Positions 31,683 to 40,297 of a stretch of 64,000 nt of DNA are shown here, piece by piece. The notes under the pieces are model-generated. The model ran no database searches, was not told the origin of the DNA, and worked only from the letters and a program-made list of their open reading frames with translations. Made by a program: the position numbers and the translations under genes. This stretch comes from Nocardioides cavernae (lineage in GTDB: Bacteria; Actinomycetota; Actinomycetes; Propionibacteriales; Nocardioidaceae). Position 1 is the first letter of the stretch, and each line of letters starts with the position of its first letter. The stretch spans positions 1 through 64,000 of the forward strand of contig NZ_JACCBW010000004.1 in the NCBI RefSeq assembly GCF_013410035.1. Direction: 5' to 3'.

Positions 31683-31808
31683 GCGTGCACTTCTCATCCG
31701 GACTGTGACCGTCGGTCCAGGAGTTCCACCTGGTCAACCGGCCACTGGCAGTGGTCGGGTCGCGGACTGTGACCGCCGGTGCGGATTTCCACCGCCCCCA
31801 GAGCACGC
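31683..31808 (-). ncRNA. FMN riboswitch (RFN element)
   Basis: On the minus strand the region shows the RFN layout: a closing helix GCGTGC (31808-31803) with GCACGC (31688-31683), CGGTGGAAATCCGC near the 5' side, the paired segments CGGCGGTCACAGTCCGCGA and ACGGTCACAGTCCGG, and the hallmark GTCCGGATGAGAAG near the 3' end. It lies 85 nt before ribD. FMN binding is expected to shut down the rib operon. Upstream, 31809-31926 shows no gene. Confidence 0.95.
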
Positions 31809-31926
31809 AAGCTCTAACGCCGGTAACTGTGCCACAGCGCGGCGCATTCCCTCGTCGCTGTCCGCGGGTGACGTGCGCAACACCTGCCGAGGGGATGCTC
31901 GGGCCCGGCTGGCACCTCCCGGAGCG

Positions 31927-33270
31927 TCAGACCTGGCCGAGGAAGCGGTCGAAGACCCGCGCGCCGAACTCGAGCGCGTCGACCGGCACCCGCTCGTCCA
32001 CCCCGTGGAAGAGCGCGGTGAAGTCGAGGTCGGCGGGCAGCCGCAGCGGGGCGAAGCCGTAGGAGCGCATCCCGAGCTTGCGGAAGTGCTTGGCGTCGGT
32101 GCCGCCGCTCATGAGGTACGGCGCGACGAGGGCGTCGGGGTCCTCGGCGAGCAGGCTCCGGGTGATCGCCGTGACGAGGTCGCCGTCGTACGGCGTCTCC
32201 CACGGGTCCTGCTTGGACTCGAACGAGAACTCGATGCCGTCGCCGGCGAGCTCGTGCAGCGTGGCGAAGAACTCGTCCTCGTAGCCGGGGAGGAAGCGTC
32301 CGTCGACGGTCGCCTGCGCGTCGGTCGGGATCACGTTGGTCTTGTAGCCCGCCTGCAGCATCGTCGGGTTCGCGGTGTTGCGGATGACGGCGCCGAGCAT
32401 CCGTGCGGCGTCCCCGAACTCCTCGACGAGGGCCTCGGCGTTCTCGGGCGTCGCCTCGGTCCCGGCCAGCTCGCCGACGGTCGCGAGGAGCACCTCCATC
32501 GTCGGGGTGAGCCGTACGGGCCACTGGTGGGCACCGATCCGCGCGACCGCGCCGGCGAGGCGGGTCACCGCGTTGTCGTCGTTGATCATCGATCCGTGGC
32601 CGGCGCGTCCGCGGGCCGTGAGCCGCATCCACGCCATGCCCTTCTCGGCGGCCTCGATGAGGTAGACGCGGCGTCCGCGGATCGTGGCGGAGAAGCCGCC
32701 GACCTCGCCGACGGCCTCGCTGCAGTCGGCGAGCAGGTCGGCGTGGTCGTCGACGAGGACCCCGGCGCCGTGGTGGCCGCCCGCCTCCTCGTCGGCGGTG
32801 AAGCAGAGCACCAGCTCGCGGTCGGGGGCCGCACCCGCGGCGGCGCGGGCGCGCACGACGCTGAGGAGCATGGCGTCGAAGTCCTTCATGTCGACGGCGC
32901 CGCGACCCCACACGTGGCCGTCGCGGATCTCGCCGCTGAACGGGTCGACCTGCCAGTCCGACGCCTCGGCGGGCACGACGTCCAGGTGGCCGTGGACCAG
33001 CAGCGGGGGGAGACCGTCCCCGCCACCCCAGCGGGCCACGACGTTGGCCCGGCCCGGCCGGCCCTCGATGACCTGGCTGTCGATGCCGACCTCGTCGAGG
33101 AGCGCTGCGACGTGCTCGGCGGCCTTCCGCTCCCCCGGCCCGTCGTCGGTGCCGTAGTTGGAGGTGTCGATGCCGATCAGGTCCTGGCAGAGCTGCACGA
33201 CCTCCTTCGCGGGGTCGTACGAACGGTCCTGCGAGCCGGCCTGCGGACTGTCACTGGGCGCCTGTTCCAT
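31927..33270 (-). CDS. M20 family metallopeptidase
   Basis: 447-residue cytoplasmic di-zinc hydrolase of the ArgE/DapE/CPG2 superfamily. Metal and catalytic motifs: LLVHGHLDVVPAE (His, Asp), WGRGAVDMKDFDAML (bridging Asp), LCFTADEEAGG (Glu pair), and MSGGTDAKHFRKLGM with ALFHGVDERVPVDAL (last His). The dimerisation domain occupies ~210-330. Often annotated as M20/M25/M40 peptidase; substrate unknown. ATG 33270 is preceded by a CAGGAT box seven nt upstream; an ATG at 33279 is an alternative. Confidence 0.9.
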   Translation of the reverse strand: MEQAPSDSPQAGSQDRSYDPAKEVVQLCQDLIGIDTSNYGTDDGPGERKAAEHVAALLDEVGIDSQVIEGRPGRANVVARWGGGDGLPPLLVHGHLDVVPAEASDWQVDPFSGEIRDGHVWGRGAVDMKDFDAMLLSVVRARAAAGAAPDRELVLCFTADEEAGGHHGAGVLVDDHADLLADCSEAVGEVGGFSATIRGRRVYLIEAAEKGMAWMRLTARGRAGHGSMINDDNAVTRLAGAVARIGAHQWPVRLTPTMEVLLATVGELAGTEATPENAEALVEEFGDAARMLGAVIRNTANPTMLQAGYKTNVIPTDAQATVDGRFLPGYEDEFFATLHELAGDGIEFSFESKQDPWETPYDGDLVTAITRSLLAEDPDALVAPYLMSGGTDAKHFRKLGMRSYGFAPLRLPADLDFTALFHGVDERVPVDALEFGARVFDRFLGQV

Positions 33271-33332
33271 GCCGTCCATCCTGCCCCACGAGCAGGCACC
33301 AGCCCCGATTCGTTGCTGGGGTGGGGCTTTGC

Positions 33333-33338
33333 TACATT
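33333..33338 (+). promoter_or_regulatory. -10 box of tRNA-Leu
   Basis: TACATT ends 12 bases before the tRNA 5' end. A matching -35 is weak, so only the -10 is called. Confidence 0.4.
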
Positions 33339-33350
33339 TCTCCAGCACTC

Positions 33351-33436
33351 GTCCGGGTGGCGGAATTGGCAGACGCGCTAGCTTGAGGTGCTAGTGCCCG
33401 TATTAGGGCGTGGGGGTTCAAGTCCCCCCTCGGACA
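33351..33436 (+). tRNA. tRNA-Leu (anticodon GAG)
   Basis: 86-nt class II tRNA. Acceptor stem GTCCGGG/CTCGGAC (one G-T pair), D-arm with AATTGGCAGAC, anticodon stem CTAGC/GCTAG around loop TTGAGGT (anticodon 33385-33387 = GAG, reads CTC/CTT), a long variable arm with GCCC/GGGC pairing, and T-arm GGGGGTTCAAGTCCCCC. Discriminator A33436; CCA is not encoded. Confidence 0.97.
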
Positions 33437-33441
33437 CCGAC

Positions 33442-33480
33442 ACAGCCCCGAGTCTCTGCAGGTCAGAGGCTCGGGGCTGT
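33442..33480 (+). terminator. terminator after tRNA-Leu
   Basis: 17-bp stem (33442-33458 with 33464-33480, one G-T pair) and a 5-nt loop, starting five bases after the tRNA. Only a short TT follows. Confidence 0.85.
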
Positions 33481-33639
33481 TGCCGTGCCGGCACCGACCG
33501 CGAAGATCTCCCGCCGATCCGCGTCATGCCGTGACAGATCGGTCGTCCCAGACGCTGAGGGCCCAGGTGACACAGTCCCCCGTGCTCCGACTCCCGCTGG
33601 CGCACAGGGATCCCCCCAGCGCTGCGTCACCTGGCCTCG

Positions 33640-33684
33640 AGCAGCGGCCCAGCCCGATCCCCCCGAGACGGCTGGGCCGCTGCT
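33640..33684. repeat. 15-bp perfect inverted repeat upstream of mrpA
   Basis: Arms 33640-33654 and 33670-33684 match perfectly around a 15-nt loop. It lies in the gene-free interval 33481-33972, which shows no convincing coding frame on either strand. Not adjacent to a stop codon, and no T tract on either side. Confidence 0.6.
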
Positions 33685-33794
33685 GTGCGCCGGACGTGCT
33701 CGACCGTGCTCGGCCGGCTCCAGGGCTTGCTGGACCTGGCCCTCGGCCTGCTCGACCTGGGCGTCTGACCGCCGGGCAGGTAGAACCTGTGGTG

Positions 33795-33832
33795 CACGGG
33801 CCGGCGACGCTGGGGGGTGTGGCCGGCCCGTG
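33795..33832. repeat. 11-bp perfect inverted repeat upstream of mrpA
   Basis: Arms 33795-33805 and 33822-33832 pair perfectly around a 16-nt G-rich loop. It lies about 90 bp upstream of a possible mrpA -10 box (TAGGTT, 33921-33926). It could be an operator, a leader structure of a longer transcript, or part of a small RNA. Confidence 0.55.
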
Positions 33833-33972
33833 TCCCGCCCGCGGCGCGTCCGCATGGGGTCCAGCCCCCATCTTGGCGGCCGCAGCCCCTTCGGGTGCGT
33901 GGTCCGGGCCCGCGCGCCAGTAGGTTTGCGGCAACACCCGCCCCTGCCCACTCGACCCCCGGGACCGCTTCC

Positions 33973-36864
33973 GTGCTCATCCTCATCGCCGTCGTGCTCG
34001 CGACCGCGGTGGTGTCCCCGTGGCTGGTGCTGCGCGCCGGCAGCCGGGCGTTCGTGGCGATCGCCCTCGTCCCGCTCGCCGGCACCGTGTGGGTCGCGGC
34101 TCAGGGACCGGCCGTCCTCGACGGTCGCGGACCCGCGGAGCTCCACCCCTGGGTGCCGGGCGTCGGGATGGAGCTCGCCCTCGCGATGGGCACGCTGCAG
34201 TGGGTCATGGCGCTGGTCGTCCTGGGGATCGGCGCCCTCGTCCTCGCCTACTGCGCGTGGTACTTCGACGGCGACGACCTCGGCGTGCCCCGCTTCGCGG
34301 GCGTCCTGGTGGCGTTCGTGGGCTCCATGCTCGGACTGGTCCTCGCCGACGACCTGCTGCTGCTCTACGTCTTCTGGGAGCTGACCACCGTCTTCTCCTT
34401 CCTGCTCATCGGCCACGACCCCGGCAGGCGGGCGAGCCGCCGGGCGGCGATCCAGGCGCTGATCGTCACCACGCTGGGCGGCCTGGCGATGCTCGTCGGG
34501 GCGATCGTCGTGGCCCACGGGGCCGACACCTACCGCATCTCCCAGATCCTGGCCGACCCGCCCGCGGGGACGGCCGTCACCGTGGGTGTCCACCTCCTCC
34601 TCGTCGGCGCCGTGAGCAAGTCGGCGCTGCTCCCCTTCCACTTCTGGCTCCCCTCGGCGATGGCGGCGCCGACCCCGGTCAGCGCCTACCTGCACGCGGC
34701 GTCGATGGTGAAGGCCGGCGTCTACCTCGTCGCACTGCTCGCGCCCGCCTTCGCCGGCGTCGCCGGCTGGCGCGAGGTGCTGCTGGTCCTCGGGCTCGCG
34801 ACGATGCTGCTCGGCGGCGTCCGCGCGCTGCGCCAGCACGACCTCAAGCTGCTCCTGGCGTACGGCACCGTGAGCCAGCTCGGCTTCCTCGTGCTCGTCC
34901 TCGGTGTCGGCACCCGCAGTGCGACCCTGGCCGGTCTCGCGCTGCTCCTCGCGCACGCGCTCTTCAAGGCCACCCTCTTCCTGGTGGTCGGCATCATCGA
35001 CCACAGCACGGGCACGCGCGACCTGCGACGGCTGACCGGCCTCGCCGGCCGGATGCCCGCCGTGATGGTGGCCTCGGTCGTGGCCGCCGCCTCGATGGCC
35101 GGGCTCCCGCCGCTCCTCGGCTTCCTCGCCAAGGAGGGCGTCCTCGTCGCCCTCGTCGACGTCGCGCGCGAGGGCGACGGCACCGGCCTCGGCGCGGCGA
35201 ACGGCTGGGCCCTCGTGGTGGGCGTGGTGCTGGGGTCGGTGCTGACGGTCGCCTACTCGGCCCGCTTCGTCTGGGGGGCGTTCGGCCGGCGCGAGGTCGA
35301 GGAGCCCCTCACCGTCCACGCCCCGGGCCCGGCCTTCGTCGCGGCCCCCGTCGTGCTCGCGGGCCTGACGGTCCTCCTCGGGCTGCTCGGCGGCCCCCTC
35401 ACCTCGCTGCTGTCGGCGCAGGCCGAGGCCTTCCCACCGGGCGCCCACGAGCCCGAGCTGGTGCTGTGGCACGGCGTCAGCCTCCCCCTCCTGCTCACCG
35501 CCGTCAGCGTGGGTCTCGGTGTCCTGCTCTTCGTCGCCCGCGAGCCCGTCGCCCGGGCGCAGACGGCGCTCGCCCACGACTGGAGCCTCGAGCGGGCGTA
35601 CCGCGGCGGCATGCGGCGGCTCGACCGCACCGCCGTCGAGGTCACGGGCGTGGTGCAGCGCGGGTCCGCGGCGGCGTACCTCGCCGTCATCCTCGTCGTC
35701 CTCGTGGCGCTACCCGGGTGGGCGATGGTCCGGGCGCTCGCCGGACCCGACCGGCTCACGATCGCCGCCTGGGACACCCCGGCCCAGGCGGTGGTGGGGG
35801 TGGTCGTCGTTGTGGCGGCGGTGCTCACGGTCCGCTCGCGGCGCCGCATCCGCGCGGTCCTGCTCGTCGGCGTCACCGGCTACGGCACGGCCCTGCTGTT
35901 CGTCCTGCACGGCGCGCCCGACCTCGCCCTGACCCAGGCCCTCGTCGAGACCCTCACCGTGGTCGTCTTCGTGCTGGCGCTGCGCCGGCTCCCGGAGTAC
36001 TTCACCGACCGGCCACTCTCCCGGCAGCGCTACCTGCGCGCGGCGCTCGGCCTGGCCGTCGCCGTGGTGACGGCGGGCTTCCTGCTGGTCGCGGGGTCCG
36101 CCCGCACCTCGGACCCCGTGTCGCTCGCGCTCCCGCCCGAGGCGCTCGAGTTCGGCGGCGGCGGCAACATCGTCAACGTCATCCTCGTCGACACGCGGGC
36201 GTGGGACACCCTCGGCGAGCTGTCCGTGCTCGTGGCCGCGGCCACCGGCGTGGCCAGCCTCATCTACGTCAACGCCCGGGGTGCCGACATCCGGCGCGTC
36301 AAGGACATCCCCTACCCCGCCGACGTCACCAAGATCCCGACCGGGCGGGGCCGACGCGCCTGGCTGCCGGGGTCGCGGACCCTGGCGCCGGAGAAGCGCT
36401 CGATCATCTTCGAGGTCGTGGTCAGGCTCGTCTTCCACTCGTTGGTCGTGATCTCCATCTACCTCCTGCTCGCCGGCCACAACGCCCCGGGTGGCGGCTT
36501 CGCCGCCGGCATGACGACCGGCCTCGCGCTCGTCGTGCGCTACCTCGCGGGAGGGCGCTACGAGCTCGACGAGGCGGCTCCGGTGGACGCCGGGCGACTG
36601 ATCGGCGGAGGGCTCGCGGTCGCCGCGGTGGCGGCGCTGTTCCCGCTCGCCTTCGGCGGGGTGGTGCTGCAGTCCGCGGTCGTCGACGTGCCGCTGCCCC
36701 TGCTCGGCGAGCTGCACCTGGTGACCTCCGTCCTCTTCGACGTCGGCGTCTACCTCGTGGTCGTCGGACTCGTCCTCGACCTGCTCCGCGCCCTGGGCTC
36801 GCACATCGACCGTGACATCCAGCGCGCGCGACGGCAGGCCGAGGCGGAGGTGGGTGCGGCATGA
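33973..36864 (+). CDS. mrpA: Mrp-type Na+/H+ antiporter subunit A with fused MnhB domain
   Basis: 963-residue polytopic protein, largest subunit of the multisubunit cation/proton antiporter. The NuoL-like core has LYVFWELTTVFSFLLIGHDP (conserved Glu), SKSALLPFHFWLPSAMAAPTP (conserved Lys) and ASMAGLPPLLGFLAKEG; a DUF4040-like part (YGTALLFVLHGAPDLALTQA) follows; residues ~820-955 (NAPGGGFAAGMTTGLALVVR) are the MrpB domain, so no separate mrpB is needed. GTG 33973 leads straight into the first helix; upstream codons in frame are non-hydrophobic. Four-base overlap with mrpC. Confidence 0.95.
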   Translation: MLILIAVVLATAVVSPWLVLRAGSRAFVAIALVPLAGTVWVAAQGPAVLDGRGPAELHPWVPGVGMELALAMGTLQWVMALVVLGIGALVLAYCAWYFDGDDLGVPRFAGVLVAFVGSMLGLVLADDLLLLYVFWELTTVFSFLLIGHDPGRRASRRAAIQALIVTTLGGLAMLVGAIVVAHGADTYRISQILADPPAGTAVTVGVHLLLVGAVSKSALLPFHFWLPSAMAAPTPVSAYLHAASMVKAGVYLVALLAPAFAGVAGWREVLLVLGLATMLLGGVRALRQHDLKLLLAYGTVSQLGFLVLVLGVGTRSATLAGLALLLAHALFKATLFLVVGIIDHSTGTRDLRRLTGLAGRMPAVMVASVVAAASMAGLPPLLGFLAKEGVLVALVDVAREGDGTGLGAANGWALVVGVVLGSVLTVAYSARFVWGAFGRREVEEPLTVHAPGPAFVAAPVVLAGLTVLLGLLGGPLTSLLSAQAEAFPPGAHEPELVLWHGVSLPLLLTAVSVGLGVLLFVAREPVARAQTALAHDWSLERAYRGGMRRLDRTAVEVTGVVQRGSAAAYLAVILVVLVALPGWAMVRALAGPDRLTIAAWDTPAQAVVGVVVVVAAVLTVRSRRRIRAVLLVGVTGYGTALLFVLHGAPDLALTQALVETLTVVVFVLALRRLPEYFTDRPLSRQRYLRAALGLAVAVVTAGFLLVAGSARTSDPVSLALPPEALEFGGGGNIVNVILVDTRAWDTLGELSVLVAAATGVASLIYVNARGADIRRVKDIPYPADVTKIPTGRGRRAWLPGSRTLAPEKRSIIFEVVVRLVFHSLVVISIYLLLAGHNAPGGGFAAGMTTGLALVVRYLAGGRYELDEAAPVDAGRLIGGGLAVAAVAALFPLAFGGVVLQSAVVDVPLPLLGELHLVTSVLFDVGVYLVVVGLVLDLLRALGSHIDRDIQRARRQAEAEVGAA

Positions 36865-37349
36865 CGGTCAACCTCACCCTCGCCCTCACCGCGGCGGCGC
36901 TGCTCGGCTGCGGGACCTACCTCGTGCTCGAGCGCAGCCTGACGCGGGTGCTGGTCGGGCTGGTCATGATCGGCAACGGCACGAGCATCGCGTTCCTCGT
37001 CGCGGGCGGGCCGTCGGGTCGCGCCCCGATCGTGGCCAAGGACGGCGACACCACCGGCCTCTCGGACCCCCTGCCCCAGGCGATGGTCCTGACGGCGATC
37101 GTGATCATGCTGGCGACCGTCGCCTTCGTGCTCGCGATGGCCTACCGCAGCTGGCAGCTCAACGGGCACGACGACGTGCAGGACGACGTGGAGGACGACA
37201 TCATCCGCAGGCTCGCGACCAGCGACGTCACGTCGGAGGCCTACGAGGCCACGACCTCCGACTTCCCCGGCGACGACTCGAGCGGCGACCCCGGGCAGGG
37301 CCCGGACGACGACCCGCTGGTCGCCGACGAGGCGGAGATCCGGTCATGA
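36861..37349 (+). CDS. mrpC: Mrp-type antiporter subunit C, with acidic tail
   Basis: NuoK-like subunit, 162 residues. Three membrane helices cover ~1-97 (LLGCGTYLVLERSLTRVLVG, IGNGTSIAFLV, DPLPQAMVLTAIVIMLATVAF). A ~65-residue cytoplasmic tail follows, extremely acidic (HDDVQDDVEDDIIRRL and DDSSGDPGQGPDDDP), longer than the usual ~110-125-residue subunit. ATGA overlaps on both sides. Confidence 0.95.
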   Translation: MTVNLTLALTAAALLGCGTYLVLERSLTRVLVGLVMIGNGTSIAFLVAGGPSGRAPIVAKDGDTTGLSDPLPQAMVLTAIVIMLATVAFVLAMAYRSWQLNGHDDVQDDVEDDIIRRLATSDVTSEAYEATTSDFPGDDSSGDPGQGPDDDPLVADEAEIRS

Positions 37350-39031
37350 ACGCACTCGTCCCGCTCCCGGTGCTGCTGCCCGTCCTGGGCGCCGGCGCCT
37401 CCCTCGCGCTCCTCCACCACCCCCGCATCCAGCGGTGGCTCAGCCTGGGCGTGTTGTCCGCCGTCGTCGTGATCGCCGCCGTGCTGCTCGTCGAGGCCGA
37501 CCGCAGCGGCCCGCAGACGGTGTGGATCGGCGCCTGGCCCGAGACGCTCGGCATCGTGCTGGTCGCCGACCGGCTGGCGGCGCTGATGCTGCTCGTCAGC
37601 GCGGTCGTCACCCTCGCGGTCCTCGCGTACTCCGTCGGGCAGGGCATGACCGAGGACGAGGAGGGTGCGCCGATCTCGATCTACCACCCCACCTTCCTGG
37701 TGCTCGTCGCCGGCGTCGCCAACGCGTTCCTCGCCGGCGACCTGTTCAACCTCTTCGTCAGCTTCGAGATGCTGCTGTTCGCAAGCTACGTCCTGCTGAC
37801 GCTCGGCGGCACCGCCGCCCGCATCCGCGCCGGCACGATCTACGTCCTGGTCAACCTGCTCTCCTCGACGCTCTTCCTCATCAGCATCGCGGTCACGTAC
37901 GCCGCCACCGGCACGCTGACGCTCGCCCACCTCACGCAGCGGCTGGCCGAGCTCCCCGACCACGTGTCGCTGATGATCCAGCTGATGCTGCTCACCACCT
38001 TCGCCATCAAGGCGGCGGTGTTCCCGCTGTCGCTGTGGCTGCCCGACAGCTACCCGACGGCACCCGCGCCGGTGACCGCCGTCTTCGCCGGCCTGCTCAC
38101 CAAGGTCGGCGTCTACGCCATCCTCCGCGTCCAGACGCTGCTGTTCCCCTACAGCCCGCTGACCGACCTGCTGCTGTGCGCGGCCCTGCTCACGATGATC
38201 GTCGGCATCCTCGGCGCGATCGCGCAGTCCGACATCAAGCGCATGCTGTCCTTCACCCTGGTGAGCCACATCGGCTACCTCATCCTCGGCGTCGCGCTGG
38301 CCAGTCGCGCCGGCACCGCCGGGACGACGTTCTACGTGGTCCACCACATCACCATCCAGACGGCCCTGTTCCTGGTGCTGGGGCTGGTCGAACGACGAGC
38401 CGGCAGCACGGCCCTCATGCGCATCGGCGGCCTCGCCCGGATCGCCCCGCTGCTGGCCGTCCTGTTCTTCGTGCCGGCGATGAACCTGGCCGGCATCCCC
38501 CCGTTCTCCGGATTCATCGGCAAGGTGGGCCTGTTCCAGGCCGCCCAGGCCGACGGTGGCTGGCTCGCCTGGACGCTCGTCGGCGCGGGCGCCGTGACCA
38601 GCCTCCTCACGCTGTACGCCGTCGCGAAGACCTGGGCGGTCGCGTTCTGGCGCACCCCGCTGGAGGCGCACGAGGCGCTCGAGGCCATCGGTGCCGACGC
38701 CGCGGTGCCCGGGCACGACACGCACGCGCGCCAGCACCGTGGGCACGTCCACACCGCCCAGGGGACGGTGTCGCGCACCGACATCGAGGAGGCACGCCGG
38801 CTCGAGGACGACGACGCCCCCGACCGGGACTTCCACAAGCTGATCGAGGCGGGCGAGGACAACCGGCACTCACCGCTCGGCATGCTGGTCCCGGCAGCGG
38901 CACTGGTCGCGGTCAGCGTCGCGCTCACCGTCGTCGCCGGGCCCCTCTACGCCCTGGGCACCCGCGCCGCCGACGACCTGCACGACCGCACGGCCTACCT
39001 CACGAGCGTGCTCACCGAGGAGCAGCCGTGA
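37346..39031 (+). CDS. mrpD: Mrp-type antiporter subunit D, with His/acid-rich loop
   Basis: 561-residue NuoN/M-like proton-channel subunit. LFVSFEMLLFASYVLL has the conserved Glu141; TTFAIKAAVFPLSLWLPDSY has Lys222; GLLTKVGVYAILR has Lys253; NLAGIPPFSGFIGKVGLF is the family block. Residues ~437-510 form a hydrophilic insert rich in His, Asp and Glu (GHDTHARQHRGHVHT, RRLEDDDAPDRDFHKL) before the final membrane helix; I do not know this from standard MrpD. Four-base overlaps with mrpC and mrpE. Confidence 0.95.
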   Translation: MNALVPLPVLLPVLGAGASLALLHHPRIQRWLSLGVLSAVVVIAAVLLVEADRSGPQTVWIGAWPETLGIVLVADRLAALMLLVSAVVTLAVLAYSVGQGMTEDEEGAPISIYHPTFLVLVAGVANAFLAGDLFNLFVSFEMLLFASYVLLTLGGTAARIRAGTIYVLVNLLSSTLFLISIAVTYAATGTLTLAHLTQRLAELPDHVSLMIQLMLLTTFAIKAAVFPLSLWLPDSYPTAPAPVTAVFAGLLTKVGVYAILRVQTLLFPYSPLTDLLLCAALLTMIVGILGAIAQSDIKRMLSFTLVSHIGYLILGVALASRAGTAGTTFYVVHHITIQTALFLVLGLVERRAGSTALMRIGGLARIAPLLAVLFFVPAMNLAGIPPFSGFIGKVGLFQAAQADGGWLAWTLVGAGAVTSLLTLYAVAKTWAVAFWRTPLEAHEALEAIGADAAVPGHDTHARQHRGHVHTAQGTVSRTDIEEARRLEDDDAPDRDFHKLIEAGEDNRHSPLGMLVPAAALVAVSVALTVVAGPLYALGTRAADDLHDRTAYLTSVLTEEQP

Positions 39032-39609
39032 GCCCGGTCGTGCGCACGCGTCGCGACGGGACCACCCGCTCGGCCCGCTACCGCGCCCTCCAGCCGGTCC
39101 CGCTCGCGTGGCTCGTGCTCGTGTGGCTGGCCCTGTGGGGCGAGGTCACGCCGCTGCTCCTAGCCGGCGGCGTGCTGGTCGCCGTGCTCGTCAGCCTCGC
39201 GTTCCCGCTGCCGCCGATCGACCTGGGCTCGCGCGTACGCCCCGTCGCCCTCCTGGTCCTCATCGGCCTCTTCCTCGTGGACGTCGTGCGCGCGAGCGTC
39301 CAGGTCGCGCGCGTCGTCCTCGCGCGCCGGCACGTGACCAACGCGGTGGTCGCGGTCGACCTCGAGACCAGCTCCGACTTCATCACCACCCTCGTCGCGA
39401 GCATGCTCTCGCTGGTGCCCGGCTCGGTCGTGGTCGAGGCGCGGCGGTCCACGCACACGCTCTACCTGCACGTCCTCGACGTCGCCGACGAGGCCGGCGC
39501 CGAGGAGTTCCGGCGTACGGCCCTCGCGCTCGAGCAGCGGGTGCTGCGCGCGCTGCCGCCCCGGCCGGCCCCACCCAGCACCCCGTCCACGACCCAGGAG
39601 CCCACATGA
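39028..39609 (+). CDS. mrpE: Mrp-type antiporter subunit E
   Basis: 193 residues. Two membrane helices (~27-60 and ~70-95) are followed by a soluble domain typical of MrpE: VRASVQVARVVLA, SSDFITTLVASMLSLVPGSVVVE and HTLYLHVLDV. GTG 39028 overlaps the mrpD stop (GTGA). A Pro/Thr-rich C-terminus precedes mrpF. Confidence 0.94.
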   Translation: MSPVVRTRRDGTTRSARYRALQPVPLAWLVLVWLALWGEVTPLLLAGGVLVAVLVSLAFPLPPIDLGSRVRPVALLVLIGLFLVDVVRASVQVARVVLARRHVTNAVVAVDLETSSDFITTLVASMLSLVPGSVVVEARRSTHTLYLHVLDVADEAGAEEFRRTALALEQRVLRALPPRPAPPSTPSTTQEPT

Positions 39610-39914
39610 CAGCCGTCCTGGTCCTGGCGGCCGCGCTGCTCGCGGTGGCGGCCGTCCTGCTCGTGGTCCGGATGACCATCGGCCCGACGATCCTCGACCG
39701 CAGCGTCGCCCTCGACGTCCTCGTGGCCGTCACCGTGTGCGCCACCGGGCTCCACGTCGCCCGCACCGGCGTGACGTACGCGCTGCCGATGCTGGTCGTG
39801 CTGGCGGGTTGCGGGATGGTCGGGGCCGTCAGCGTCGCGCGCTACGCGAGCCGCAGCGACGACCTCGGGGCCGGCGAGTCGGGCGAGGCCCGCAACGGTG
39901 GTGAGGGCCGATGA
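39606..39914 (+). CDS. mrpF: Mrp-type antiporter subunit F
   Basis: 102-residue three-helix subunit. RMTIGPTILDRSVALDVLVAV is the family signature, with the Asp in a membrane segment. The C-terminal ~20 residues are hydrophilic. ATG 39606 overlaps the mrpE stop by four bases. Confidence 0.94.
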   Translation: MTAVLVLAAALLAVAAVLLVVRMTIGPTILDRSVALDVLVAVTVCATGLHVARTGVTYALPMLVVLAGCGMVGAVSVARYASRSDDLGAGESGEARNGGEGR

Positions 39915-40285
39915 GCCGGACGGGCTGGACCACCGTCGCCGACGTGCTGGCCGCGGGGTGCATCCTGCTCGGTGCGCTGCTCGCACTGGTGGCGGCCATC
40001 GGCGTGCTGCGGATGCCCGACCTGCTGAGCCGGATGCACGCGGCGACGAAGCCGCAGGTCCTCGGGACCGTGCTCGTGATGACCGGAGTCGCCCTGCGGT
40101 TGCGGGACCCCTCCGTCGTGGGCCTGCTGATCCTGGTCGTGCTGCTCCAGATGGCCACGAGCGTCGTCTCGAGCCACATGGTGGGGCGCGCGTCGTTCCG
40201 TGCCGGGCAGGTCCGCCACGACCTCCTCGTCGTGGATGAGCTCAGCGACGAGCCGGTCCGCGACGAGCCCCGCGGCGCTCCCTGA
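39911..40285 (+). CDS. mrpG: Mrp-type antiporter subunit G
   Basis: 124 residues with three helices; GVLRMPDLLSRMHAATKPQVLG is the MrpG signature. The C-terminal ~30 residues (VRHDLLVVDELSDEPV) are charged. It completes the A(B)CDEFG set of the antiporter. Confidence 0.94.
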   Translation: MSRTGWTTVADVLAAGCILLGALLALVAAIGVLRMPDLLSRMHAATKPQVLGTVLVMTGVALRLRDPSVVGLLILVVLLQMATSVVSSHMVGRASFRAGQVRHDLLVVDELSDEPVRDEPRGAP

Positions 40286-40297
40286 CGAGGGCCCCGC

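Noticed and set aside
33378..33605. 75-codon minus-strand frame over tRNA-Leu
   Set aside because: It translates the tRNA and its terminator in antisense; such frames are frequent annotation artefacts next to tRNA genes.
33463..35577. 704-codon minus-strand open frame opposite mrpA and the gap before it
   Set aside because: Strongly charged low-complexity translation (EQ/HR/GD-rich), antisense to a well-supported membrane protein. It also begins next to the tRNA terminator.
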